A stretch of 64,000 nt of DNA from Neobacillus cucumis (GTDB lineage Bacteria > Bacillota > Bacilli > Bacillales > Cytobacillaceae). Below, in pieces: positions 54,977 through 64,000 of the stretch; within the stretch, counting starts at the first letter, position 1; each line of letters opens with the position of its first letter. The stretch covers positions 1-64,000 of the forward strand of contig NZ_PGVE01000040.1 of NCBI RefSeq assembly GCF_002860255.1, written 5' to 3'. The notes beneath the pieces are model-generated. The model saw nothing but the letters and a program-made list of their open reading frames with translations, did no database searches and had not been told where the DNA came from. The position numbers were made by a program, and so were the translations under genes.

Positions 54977-57040
54977 TTATTTTTTAGCTTTTTCAAGAAT
55001 GCGGACCTCGTATTTCTCTAACGTCAATTCGCCTGTGAGCGCTTCACCGGTTACTAGATCTGTAACCTGATCTTCCATTACGATCGGCTGCTTTTTCTCC
55101 GTGAAATTCATGACAAAGATATAGTCATGTTCAGGGGCTTGTCTTACTTGTACCGATACACCCTTTTCATGTTTAATTGAAACAACTGGTTTAAGCGCTA
55201 ACTCGTCGATCAGCTCTTTGTAAAAATCACGATGAAACTCATCTTCCAACCGTCCGCCAATATAGTAGGTTTTACCTTTTTCATATTCATGACTTGTTAC
55301 GGCTGGGGTTTCGGCATAAAAGTCTATCTTATATTGACCTTCTGCGTTGGCAGTATCCAGTTCAATAACAGTTGCATAATCTTTCAATTCGTAGACCTTG
55401 CTGCGATAACTTACATAATTTCTATCACTAGGATATAATGTATCGGTCTCAACCGGCTTCATTCCAAACATCTCTTGAAGGTCTTTGTGCCAGCCACCTA
55501 AGTACGTTAAATCCTGTTCGTTCACAAGTCCGGTAATATAAGTCATTACTAATCGACCGCCACCTGCAACAAAAGTTTTTAATCGTGCAATTGTTTCTTC
55601 ACTTACTAAATAAAGCATTGGGACAATTAATAATTTATAATTAGAGAAATCTTGTTCTTTCGTAATCACATCAACAGGAATATCTTGTTCCCAGAAAGTC
55701 CGATAATGATCTACTAATGTTTGCGGATAACGCTTTGTCTCCAAACCAAATCCTTGTGCGTCATTTAAAGCCCAATTGCTTTCCCAGTCATACAGTATAG
55801 CCACATCTGACGGACGATTCGTTCCGACCACATCTGAAAGCTTTTCTAATGTTTGACCAACTTGCGCAACGTCTTTAAATACTCGGTTTTCAGAACTATT
55901 ATCATGATCCACGACAGCACCATGGAATTTTTCCGAAGATCCCCGGGACTTTCGCCATTGGAAATACAGGACACTGTCAGATCCATGAGCAACCATTTGC
56001 ATCGATGCAAGGAGGTGCATACCTGGTCGTTTTGCTTTATTGACATTATGCCAATTGACAGCACTTGGAGTAGATTCCATTAATAAAAACGGCTGTTGTT
56101 TAAGACTGCGATATAAATCATCGATAAAACCAACCCTCATGGCTAAATCAGCCGTACTCTCCCAATTATTGTGCCAGGCTGGATACGCATCCCAGCTAAT
56201 AACATCCAGATGTTTAGCAAATTTGCTATAGTCCAGTGCCTGGAACGGGATTAATTCATGAGTATCTGCCATAAAATTAGTTGTAATTGGAATATTCGGT
56301 GTTAATTCCTTAATTGGGACAATTTCATTTTCAAAGAATGAGATGGTCTGATCAGTGACAAACCGCCGCCAATCAAGGTTTAATCCATGAACCATATTTT
56401 CCCCAATTGGAGATGGAGATTCAATTTGTGACCATTCATTGTAGGTATGGCTCCAAAACGGTCCCCACCAAGCATCATTCAAGGATTTCAAATCATTATT
56501 GTATTTTTCTTTCAACCAGCTTCTAAAAGCATGTTGACAATTTTCGCAGTGACATTCGCCGCCGTACTCATTTGAAATATGCCACATTAACAAAGCAGGA
56601 TGATTTCCGTATCTTTCAGCTAACAAACGGTTCATCTTCTGTGTTTTTTCACGATATACTTCCGAAGTAAAGCAGTGATTATGTCTTCCGCCATGCAATT
56701 GTTTGACCCGCGCTGCATTCACACGTAATACTTCCGGATATTTTTGAGACATCCAAGCAGGGCGTGCCCCGCTCGGTGTTGCTAAAATAACCCGTCCTCC
56801 CATACCATGAATGTTGTTGAAAATTTCATCTAACCATTCAAACTTGTAAACTCCCTCTTCAGGCTCCAATGCAGCCCAGGCAAAAATTCCGATCGAGAAC
56901 GTATTGGTATGGGCTAGTTTCATCAATTTGATATCATCCGCTAATATATCAGGCCGATCTAACCATTGATCTGGATTATAGTCTCCCCCATGGAGCATGA
57001 AGTTCGCTTTAGTTGTATATGTCTTTCTATATTTTGTCAT
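54977..57040 (-). CDS. ganA: Beta-galactosidase GH42 (GanA)
   Basis: Hydrolyses galacto-oligosaccharides released by GanB inside the cell. The 687-residue length and lack of signal fit GanA. Acid/base Glu158 (WHISNEYGG) and nucleophile Glu322 (LLMESTPSAVNWH) are present. Cys123, Cys163, Cys165 and Cys168 form the GH42 zinc cluster. GGAG precedes the ATG. It is the last gene of the ganSPQA operon, 39 bases after ganQ. Confidence 0.96.
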   Translation of the reverse strand: MTKYRKTYTTKANFMLHGGDYNPDQWLDRPDILADDIKLMKLAHTNTFSIGIFAWAALEPEEGVYKFEWLDEIFNNIHGMGGRVILATPSGARPAWMSQKYPEVLRVNAARVKQLHGGRHNHCFTSEVYREKTQKMNRLLAERYGNHPALLMWHISNEYGGECHCENCQHAFRSWLKEKYNNDLKSLNDAWWGPFWSHTYNEWSQIESPSPIGENMVHGLNLDWRRFVTDQTISFFENEIVPIKELTPNIPITTNFMADTHELIPFQALDYSKFAKHLDVISWDAYPAWHNNWESTADLAMRVGFIDDLYRSLKQQPFLLMESTPSAVNWHNVNKAKRPGMHLLASMQMVAHGSDSVLYFQWRKSRGSSEKFHGAVVDHDNSSENRVFKDVAQVGQTLEKLSDVVGTNRPSDVAILYDWESNWALNDAQGFGLETKRYPQTLVDHYRTFWEQDIPVDVITKEQDFSNYKLLIVPMLYLVSEETIARLKTFVAGGGRLVMTYITGLVNEQDLTYLGGWHKDLQEMFGMKPVETDTLYPSDRNYVSYRSKVYELKDYATVIELDTANAEGQYKIDFYAETPAVTSHEYEKGKTYYIGGRLEDEFHRDFYKELIDELALKPVVSIKHEKGVSVQVRQAPEHDYIFVMNFTEKKQPIVMEDQVTDLVTGEALTGELTLEKYEVRILEKAKK

Positions 57041-57079
57041 AATAATCTCCTTCTACCATTAATTCATACAGACGTCCGA

Positions 57080-57931
57080 TTAACCCTTTGTTCCTCCAGC
57101 TGTTAAGCCTGATACAAAGTGCTTTTGCAATAACAGGAAGGCGATTGCGATAGGTATACTGATGAGAATGGCCCCCGCAGCAAAGGTTGTATAGCTTGCC
57201 CCCATTACTTCATTGACTAAGTTGTATAGTCCAATAGGCAATGTGTACGATTCAGGTGTTCTCAAAATAGTTGATGACATAACGAAATCTCCAAGCGGAC
57301 CAGTAAATCCATTCATCGCAACAACTGCCATCATTGGTCTTGATAGTGGCATAATAATTTGTAAGAAGATTCTTGTATTGCTTGCCCCATCAATCTTGGC
57401 ACTCTCATCTAAGTCCATTGGAATGGAATCCATATAACCTTTCATCAGATAGGTATTCATTGGAATCGTACCGCCAATATACAGCAGGATTAAGAGCCAG
57501 TGACTATTCATCATTCCAAGAAGCTGTGCCAATACGAACAGGGCAATTAGCGCTGAAAACTGCGGAATCATTTGTAGTAATAAAAACAAAGTTAAGGCAT
57601 TTTTTCTGCCCTTAAAGCGGAAACGCGAAAAGGCATAGGCTGTAAAGGAAACACTTATAACCGAACCAATCATCGTAAATATACTGATTTTAAGTGAATT
57701 TAAATACCAATGACCATATTGCAGACTCTCTTTCCCTGCAAATAACTCTTTATAGTGATCTAAGGTTGGATTTTTTGGAATAATCGTATTACTAACTAAA
57801 CTGTTTCCGGGATTAAAGCTCGCACCCACTGTCCAAAGTAAGGGGTAAATGATAACAACTGCCATAAGAATTAAGATTAAATGGGAAGTAAAGAGACGTA
57901 AAAATCTATTTCCCTTCATACCTGTTAACAT
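57080..57931 (-). CDS. ganQ: Galactan-oligosaccharide ABC permease GanQ (MalG type)
   Basis: A 283-residue CUT1 permease with six helices and the EAA loop (ESAKIDGASNTRIFLQIIMPLSRP). It ends with LTAGGTKG, the usual MalG-family tail. It starts 3 bases after ganP. With GanP and the lipoprotein GanS it imports galacto-oligosaccharides; the ATPase is not encoded here and is probably the shared MsmX-type ATPase elsewhere (established for B. subtilis CUT1 importers, inferred here). Confidence 0.93.
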   Translation of the reverse strand: MLTGMKGNRFLRLFTSHLILILMAVVIIYPLLWTVGASFNPGNSLVSNTIIPKNPTLDHYKELFAGKESLQYGHWYLNSLKISIFTMIGSVISVSFTAYAFSRFRFKGRKNALTLFLLLQMIPQFSALIALFVLAQLLGMMNSHWLLILLYIGGTIPMNTYLMKGYMDSIPMDLDESAKIDGASNTRIFLQIIMPLSRPMMAVVAMNGFTGPLGDFVMSSTILRTPESYTLPIGLYNLVNEVMGASYTTFAAGAILISIPIAIAFLLLQKHFVSGLTAGGTKG

Positions 57932-57934
57932 CTT

Positions 57935-59200
57935 TTAAGCCCCCTCCTTAAACGAATTCGTTCTTCTGAATTGCCATAAAGCAATTGCAATGACAAAAAC
58001 AGATAACAAAATGGTTAATGCAGCAGCAAGTGAATATTGACTTGATTGCATCGTTAATTTGTAAATCCACGAAACTAGAATATCGGTTCCGCCGGCATTG
58101 GAACCTGGAACTGCTGGACCACCGCCGTTGAATAGATAGATAATATTGAAATTATTGAAGTTAAAGGTATACTGCGTTATGATAATCGGTGCCATCGCGA
58201 GTAAAATCATTGGCATTGTGATATGTCTGAATTTAGCAAAGATAGAGGCTCCATCAATCGTTGCCGCCTCATAAAGATCATCAGGAATAGACTGAAGGAC
58301 ACCTGTAGTCACGATGAAAATATATGGGAAACCAAGCCAGCCTTGCATAAGAATAAGCGCTAGTTTTGACCAAGCAGCATTGGTCATCCATGGAATAGGA
58401 TCAATCCCAATTGCAGCTAAAATCGAATTATTAATCGCACCAAAGCTGTCATTAAATAGCCCAGCAAAAATTAAAATCGTAACAAAACCTGGTACAGCCC
58501 ATGGTAAAACTAAAATTGTTCGATAAAATCTCTTAAATTTAAGGTCCTTTTGATTTACTAGTACAGCCAAGAAAATACCAAGTGCAACCTGAACCGTTGA
58601 AGCAACAAGTGTCCAGATGACCGTCCAGCTTAAAACATCGAAAAAGGTTGAACGCCAGATATCTACTGTGAATATTTGCTTAAATGTACTTAATCCGACC
58701 CAATCAGCTAAGTGAGCTGGCGGAGAATGGTATAAATCATAATTCGTAAATGCTAGAGCAAAACTAAACAGAATTGGGAAAACAACAGCAAAAATTAATA
58801 TAAATAATGACGGACCACTAATAACATAGGGATAGCCCTGTGAAATTAAATTGTGGTAATCTTCCTTAAGAGAACTTGGATTCATATTTTCATCGCGCAT
58901 TTTTCCATTCTTATACGCATCCCGGAAATTGGCGTAATAAAAACCAAGTCCAAAACACGTAACAATAAGAGCAATAATCCCTTCAGCTAAAAGGAAAATA
59001 GAATTATCCCGCGGCACTTCTGTCCCTAGAGTCATTAGTCCCCAAAAACCCATATTCAATAAATCCTTAAACACTGCTATAAAAGATACCCCAAAAACAA
59101 GGAACAATAGGCCCTTTACCCATTGCTTATTATAAAATTGACCAAGTCCCGGAATAACGGATAGTGTTAAGGCTGTTTTTCGATGCTGCATCATTTTCAC
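57935..59200 (-). CDS. ganP: Galactan-oligosaccharide ABC permease GanP (MalF type)
   Basis: A 421-residue CUT1 permease with eight helices. The N-terminal extension (ALTLSVIPGLGQFYNKQWVKG and a second helix pair) is typical of GanP/MdxF proteins, and the EAA loop reads EAATIDGASIFAKFRHITMP. It is separated from ganS by 136 bases containing a strong hairpin (59290-59325) and a cre-like sequence. GAGG precedes the ATG. Confidence 0.93.
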   Translation of the reverse strand: MKMMQHRKTALTLSVIPGLGQFYNKQWVKGLLFLVFGVSFIAVFKDLLNMGFWGLMTLGTEVPRDNSIFLLAEGIIALIVTCFGLGFYYANFRDAYKNGKMRDENMNPSSLKEDYHNLISQGYPYVISGPSLFILIFAVVFPILFSFALAFTNYDLYHSPPAHLADWVGLSTFKQIFTVDIWRSTFFDVLSWTVIWTLVASTVQVALGIFLAVLVNQKDLKFKRFYRTILVLPWAVPGFVTILIFAGLFNDSFGAINNSILAAIGIDPIPWMTNAAWSKLALILMQGWLGFPYIFIVTTGVLQSIPDDLYEAATIDGASIFAKFRHITMPMILLAMAPIIITQYTFNFNNFNIIYLFNGGGPAVPGSNAGGTDILVSWIYKLTMQSSQYSLAAALTILLSVFVIAIALWQFRRTNSFKEGA

Positions 59201-59289
59201 CTCTTTATTTTGAAAGCGTAAGCGCCTCTGTCACCAAGGATTGACGCTAAAGCTAGACATAATACAAAGCCACCATTTACTAGAAAACA

Positions 59290-59325
59290 AATGGTGTCAA
59301 ACATCATTAGGCGTTTGACACCATT
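59290..59325 (-). repeat. ganS-ganP intercistronic hairpin
   Basis: AATGGTGTCAAAC/GTTTGACACCATT (13 bp, 59290-59302/59313-59325), followed on the minus strand by TTTGTTTTC. It can act as a partial terminator or mRNA stabiliser so that GanS exceeds the permeases. Its GGTGTCA arm resembles the dispersed hairpin family. Confidence 0.65.
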
Positions 59326-59336
59326 CTTTAACCTAA

Positions 59337-60617
59337 TTATTTGCTGTGTTTCGCTTTTATTTGGCCTTTAATTGTTTCAGCCGCTTGATTCAAGGCTGCT
59401 TTTGGTTCTGCCTTGCCTGTTGCAATTGTTTGTAACGCTGCATCAGCAGGCGTCCAAACTTCGTTCATCTCAGGAATATTTGGTGTTAATTCTGAGAATT
59501 GTGATTGCTGAGCTACAGCTTTTGCTGCATCACTCTCAGTTACTACTGGGTCATTAGCTAAATCTTTTACAGCAGGAACTTCCTTTGTAATTTCAAAACG
59601 TTTTTTAGAGTTATCTTTATTAGCTAAGAATTCAACTAACTCTTGTGCTAAGTCGGAATTTTTTGAATAAGCACTTACGTTATAGCTCTTCACCCCAACG
59701 AACGCACTCATATTTTTACCATTATCCAGCGCTGGAAGTTTCGCTACACCATAGTTAACGCCAGCTTTTGTAAATGGTTCAATGTTCCAAGGACCAGAAA
59801 TAATCGCTGCTGCTTTTCCAGATGTAAATAATGATTCTAATACGTTAATTCCTTGTGCACCGATAATGCCGGCTGGGAATAATTTTTCTTTATAAAACTT
59901 CTGAATGATTTCTGCACCTTTTACAGCACCTTCATTATTAATACCAATGTCGGCTGGATCATAATTACCTTTGTCATCCTTTTTAAAGATGTAGCTGCCA
60001 TAACCACTCATTACGCTCTCAGCATAATAAATTTGATCAAATAGAGCTAAGAATCCATAATTGCCGTTTTTAGTCACTTTCTTATCATACTCGTACCACT
60101 CATTAAGTGTTTTTGGCAGATCTTTTTCTGCAATCAAGTCTTTATTATAGTAAAGCATCGTAGTTTCTACAGCTTTTGGAAGTCCATAAACCTTGCCATC
60201 TACTTTTTGTGATTGCATTGCAACATCCGTATAGATTGATTGAACATCTTCACCGACGTTTAGCTCTTTAATTAATCCTTCTGTTACAGCTGTGCCAATT
60301 TGATCGCCTGGCATTGTTAGTACGTCAGGGCCTGTCCCAGCTGGGCCATCTAAACGTAATCCTTCAATTTGTTTTGCATATGGTTTTTCAACGACTTTAA
60401 TTTTTACGTTGTGATCTTTTTCAAACTGAGCAATGGCATCCTTGATACCATCTGCTTTTTGTTGGTCTTCCCATACAAGTAATTGTTTTGTTTCTTTTGA
60501 ATCTTTTTTTGCGGTATCTGAACCTGACTTACCACTATCTTGCGGTCCACAAGCAACTAACGAGAAGCTCAATGCAAGTCCGCTGACGATTCCAGCATAT
60601 TTCTTAAAATTCTTCAT
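59337..60617 (-). CDS. ganS: Galacto-oligosaccharide-binding lipoprotein GanS
   Basis: A 426-residue MalE-type receptor lipidated at Cys23 (SFSLVACG). The mature part is typical CUT1: LLVWEDQQKADGIKDAIAQFE, VLTMPGDQIGTAVTEGLI, GLPKAVETTMLYYNKDL and ISGPWNIEPF. AAAGGA precedes the ATG. It heads the operon ganS-P-Q-A under a promoter with a LacI operator and cre-like site. Oligosaccharide ligand inferred from the operon. Confidence 0.93.
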   Translation of the reverse strand: MKNFKKYAGIVSGLALSFSLVACGPQDSGKSGSDTAKKDSKETKQLLVWEDQQKADGIKDAIAQFEKDHNVKIKVVEKPYAKQIEGLRLDGPAGTGPDVLTMPGDQIGTAVTEGLIKELNVGEDVQSIYTDVAMQSQKVDGKVYGLPKAVETTMLYYNKDLIAEKDLPKTLNEWYEYDKKVTKNGNYGFLALFDQIYYAESVMSGYGSYIFKKDDKGNYDPADIGINNEGAVKGAEIIQKFYKEKLFPAGIIGAQGINVLESLFTSGKAAAIISGPWNIEPFTKAGVNYGVAKLPALDNGKNMSAFVGVKSYNVSAYSKNSDLAQELVEFLANKDNSKKRFEITKEVPAVKDLANDPVVTESDAAKAVAQQSQFSELTPNIPEMNEVWTPADAALQTIATGKAEPKAALNQAAETIKGQIKAKHSK

Positions 60618-60646
60618 ATATATTTCGTCCTTTCAAGTTATATTAG

Positions 60647-60721
60647 TGAAAGCGGTTTACAAGATTAAATATATCACCCAAAGAAAAATGTGTAAACAAC
60701 TTTTTTACTAAAGTTAGTAAA
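60647..60721 (-). promoter_or_regulatory. ganS promoter with GanR operator and cre-like site
   Basis: On the minus strand TTTACA (60691-60696), 17 bases, TATATT (60668-60673). The palindrome TTTACTAAAGTTAGTAAA (60704-60721) lies just upstream of the -35, and TGAAAGCGGTTTACA (60647-60661), a cre-like sequence with one extra base, lies just downstream of the -10. Confidence 0.7.
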
Positions 60722-60746
60722 TATTTTTACGAAAATTTTTACAAAA

Positions 60747-61980
<1,234 letters not shown>

Positions 61981-62071
61981 TGATATTGGTATTATCCCCT
62001 TTAGGTAGACAGTAAAAAAAGAGAACATGATATGATGTTCTAAATACAGTCTACCTGGAGGGGATTTTTCT

Positions 62072-62374
62072 ATGGCAAAAAAAGGACAAACCTTTTCTAC
62101 ATACACAGAAGGAATAAAGCGTGAAGTAGTCCGATTGAAATTGGAGGAGGGTTGGACGTATCGACAACTCCGTGAACGATTTGGTATTAAGAGTGATGCT
62201 CAGATTGCCGAGTGGGTAAAGAAAGTTCAAAATAAGGAATCTTTTGATGACCAACGTGGCCAATGGAATAAGAAGCATTTTAATAGTCTTGAAGAGGAAA
62301 ATGCCTATTTGAAAGCGCAGGTAGATTATTTAAAAAAGCGCAATCCAAATCTACATGGAAAGGAGTGGTCTTAA
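62072..62374 (+). CDS. IS3-family transposase OrfA
   Basis: A 100-residue helix-turn-helix protein (YTEGIKREVVRLKLEEGWTYRQLRERFGI) with a C-terminal leucine-zipper-like helix (LEEENAYLKAQVDYLKKR) typical of IS3 OrfA. GGAGGGG precedes the ATG. An A AAA AAG slippery site at 62332-62338 lies in frame near its end; a -1 shift there joins it to OrfB without a stop. Confidence 0.92.
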   Translation: MAKKGQTFSTYTEGIKREVVRLKLEEGWTYRQLRERFGIKSDAQIAEWVKKVQNKESFDDQRGQWNKKHFNSLEEENAYLKAQVDYLKKRNPNLHGKEWS

Positions 62375-63231
62375 AAAAGGATAGGTTTAAAATTATTGAT
62401 GGTTTAAGGGAAAAGTACCCACTTACGTGGCTTTTGAAGATTGGGGAAGTATCGAAAGCAGGATATGATAAGTGGTGTAAAACCAACACCATTAAGTCCG
62501 TTCGTTTTGAGGAAAATATGCTTTTAAAGGAACATATATTATCAATTCATAAAATGCATCCTTACTACGGATATAAACGAATGACTAGAGCCTTATCCAG
62601 GGAAGGAATGCCTGCGAGTCATAAAAGGGTTAGAAGGCTTATGAGAGAATTGGGTATCCGTTCCGTTATCCGTAAGAAAAGACCTTTTTACGGTAAGAGA
62701 GGTTCGGTTGTATTTCCTAATGTCTTAAACCGGGAGTTTTTTGCGGAACAACCTTTAGAGAAACTAGTAACAGATATTACGTATATCAGAGTTGGAGATA
62801 ATTTTGTCTATCTGTCAGCTGTTTTAGATTTATTTAATAATGAGATAGTTGCATGGCAATTATCAGATAGAAACGACCTTGAATTAGTGTTAAATACTTT
62901 AAATCAATTAAATGGTAAACCATTTGCCGACAAAGCCCTCATTCATTCAGATCAAGGATTTCAATATACAACAAAAGCCTATGAGAAAGAGGTGAAGAAA
63001 CTAAAGTTATTGGGCAGCCACTCCCGAAGAGGAAACTGCCATGATAATGCTTGTATAGAATGTTTTTTCTCTCATTTAAAGACAGAGAAGATCTATTTAA
63101 CCAAACCAAAAACGATGGATGAAGCCTATAAAGTCATAAAAGAATACATTGATTTTTATAATCTTGATCGTTTCCAAGAAAAATTTAACGGCCTCTCCCC
63201 TATAGAATATCGGGAAAAGGCCGCGGCTTAG
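62365..63231 (+). CDS. IS3-family transposase OrfB (DDE integrase)
   Basis: A 288-residue catalytic part with an HTH_21 region (HPYYGYKRMTRALSREG) and an rve core with the DDE residues in VTDITYI, IHSDQGFQYT and NACIECFFSHLKTEK. Made mainly as the OrfAB fusion through the slippery site; a GTG at 62365 is the formal start of this frame. Full length and undamaged, so the element could be active. Confidence 0.92.
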   Translation: MVLKKDRFKIIDGLREKYPLTWLLKIGEVSKAGYDKWCKTNTIKSVRFEENMLLKEHILSIHKMHPYYGYKRMTRALSREGMPASHKRVRRLMRELGIRSVIRKKRPFYGKRGSVVFPNVLNREFFAEQPLEKLVTDITYIRVGDNFVYLSAVLDLFNNEIVAWQLSDRNDLELVLNTLNQLNGKPFADKALIHSDQGFQYTTKAYEKEVKKLKLLGSHSRRGNCHDNACIECFFSHLKTEKIYLTKPKTMDEAYKVIKEYIDFYNLDRFQEKFNGLSPIEYREKAAA

Positions 63232-63300
63232 TTTACTCTTTTTTTCATTGTCTACTTGACGGTGGTATGTGCATATCCAGACTCTTTTTTCGTAAGTTTA

Positions 63301-64000
63301 TTAGATTCTCTGAATCTTAAATTCAAATTCCATGTCCTGATCTGCCTGAATAAGATGTTCTTTATGAACTGGGGCTCCCCAGCTGTCATCGCCGCCTATA
63401 CCCATCTGCTTTCCTGCGACAGTTACAACAGTATAATGAACATTAGGAAGTTCATATATATGGTTCGCATTTTCAAGTTCAAAGGCTGTATACGGAGAAA
63501 AATTACATTCAACCGGATCGGAAACAGAAGTGATTCTGATCCCTTGGCCATCGTTGTTTGTTACATCTACACGGCGGACGCCCGTGCGATTGCCTGATTC
63601 TTGCGGCATAACGTAACCTGACAAATTATCTTCGACCCTATTTTTAAAGATCCCCAGCTTCGCTCCCATAGAACGATCAGAGTAATTTTCTTCAGGTCCC
63701 ATCGCATACCATTCCAATTGTTGATAATCGGCAGGCACCTTAAAAGAAAGAGCGAAAATCGGCAGCTGCGGCAGATGATCTGCACCTTTATATGCAGACT
63801 TGACGTTTATGCCTCCATCCGAATCAACCGTGTAAACAGTCATAACCTCAATATCATTATGAATGGAGAATTTATAGGTAAAAGCAACACTAACTTGATT
63901 CTCGTTCTCTTCCAGTTGGATATTCACACATTTCCTGGCTAAGCTTGCTGCGTACCAAAGTCCAGAATGGAAACTTTGAGAAAAGCCCCGATCATTATCG
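63301..64000 (-). CDS. lacZ: Beta-galactosidase LacZ (GH2), C-terminal part
   Basis: The last 233 codons of a GH2 beta-galactosidase that begins beyond the right edge. Visible is DNDRGFSQSFHSGLW at the start of the small-chain domain (Bgal_small_N), then LEWYAMGPEENYSDR, VMPQESGNRTGVRRV and HKEHLIQADQDMEFEF at the end. The stop is at 63301-63303 and the catalytic half is off-window. Same strand as the gan operon; its terminator is split by the IS element. It gives this locus beta-galactosidases of two families, GH2 and GH42. Confidence 0.92.
   Translation of the reverse strand, partial: DNDRGFSQSFHSGLWYAASLARKCVNIQLEENENQVSVAFTYKFSIHNDIEVMTVYTVDSDGGINVKSAYKGADHLPQLPIFALSFKVPADYQQLEWYAMGPEENYSDRSMGAKLGIFKNRVEDNLSGYVMPQESGNRTGVRRVDVTNNDGQGIRITSVSDPVECNFSPYTAFELENANHIYELPNVHYTVVTVAGKQMGIGGDDSWGAPVHKEHLIQADQDMEFEFKIQRI

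Larger units (their letters stand above)
61981..63279 (+). mobile_element. IS3-family insertion sequence (about 1.3 kb)
   Basis: Two overlapping frames (orfA, orfB) with a -1 frameshift signal. Imperfect terminal inverted repeats include (G/A)GTAGACA near 62004-62011 and TGTCTAC at 63250-63256. Taking TG...CA ends gives 31-bp imperfect repeats with 18 matches. No target duplication is visible, and the outermost bases are uncertain by tens of bases because the flanking DNA is itself an inverted repeat (an old terminator). It sits between lacZ and ganR and breaks neither. Confidence 0.8.

Noticed and set aside
59212-59225. cre site TGAAAGCGTAAGCG before ganP
   Set aside because: It matches only the left half of the consensus well, is inside the operon, and lacks an adjacent promoter; too weak to list as a feature.

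Overview
The window comes from a low-GC Gram-positive of the family Bacillaceae (Bacillus/Neobacillus-like). The evidence is strong AGGAGG-type ribosome binding sites with some TTG/GTG starts, a Bacillus-type rRNA operon leader at the left edge, a preQ1-I riboswitch before queF, TcyP, YesM/YesN-type regulators, cre-like CcpA sites, and an scoAB/GntP/hydroxybutyrate cluster like that of B. subtilis. Genus and species cannot be fixed from the sequence alone.

Layout. 1-300: leader and tandem promoters of an rRNA operon whose 16S gene lies just outside the left edge. 0.35-4.1 kb: a two-component system and a membrane-fusion/PepSY-like operon; both transcription units carry the same direct-repeat operator. 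4.3-5.1 kb: queF under a preQ1 riboswitch. 5.1-7.9 kb: HxlR regulator divergent from an MFS exporter and an aldo/keto reductase. 8-16.7 kb: FAD-linked oxidase, GH36 alpha-galactosidase, DedA, TPM/LemA pair, YggT, NRDE protein, a small unknown and an extradiol-dioxygenase-like VOC protein. 16.9-19.5 kb: a UDP-glucose dehydrogenase that stops at its active-site cysteine, overlapping a PAP2 phosphatase, then a glycosyltransferase. 19.5-22.8 kb: cystine symporter TcyP and a PAS histidine kinase. 22.9-29.7 kb: a sigma-54 activator and a ketone-body/3-hydroxybutyrate regulon with two clear -24/-12 promoters. 29.8-31 kb: an orphan branched-chain-amino-acid-type binding lipoprotein.

31-64 kb is a large galactose/galactan island. 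It holds an mglBAC galactose ABC transporter; a membrane-anchored sugar-binding protein, histidine kinase and YesN-type regulator encoded just upstream; two divergent secreted GH3 glycosidases and a secreted esterase; the Leloir operon galK-galE-galT-galM-galR; and a galactan operon of ganR, ganS, ganP, ganQ and the GH42 ganA, followed by the GH53 ganB, which has its own upstream region. An IS3-family element and the 3' end of a GH2 lacZ follow. Secreted GanB would cut pectic galactan, GanSPQ would import the oligomers, GanA/LacZ would hydrolyse them, MglBAC would import free galactose, and GalM/K/T/E would feed it to glycolysis. Two LacI-type repressors with related operators and several cre-like sites tie this together.

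Throughout the window a hairpin family with the core GGTGNC(A/T)GNCACC recurs between genes. Separate palindromes with an AAACGTTT core, a 21-bp-period TTATCAGC repeat, and an IS element lying in a terminator loop are the most unusual non-coding features. No CRISPR, tRNA, prophage or defence system was seen.
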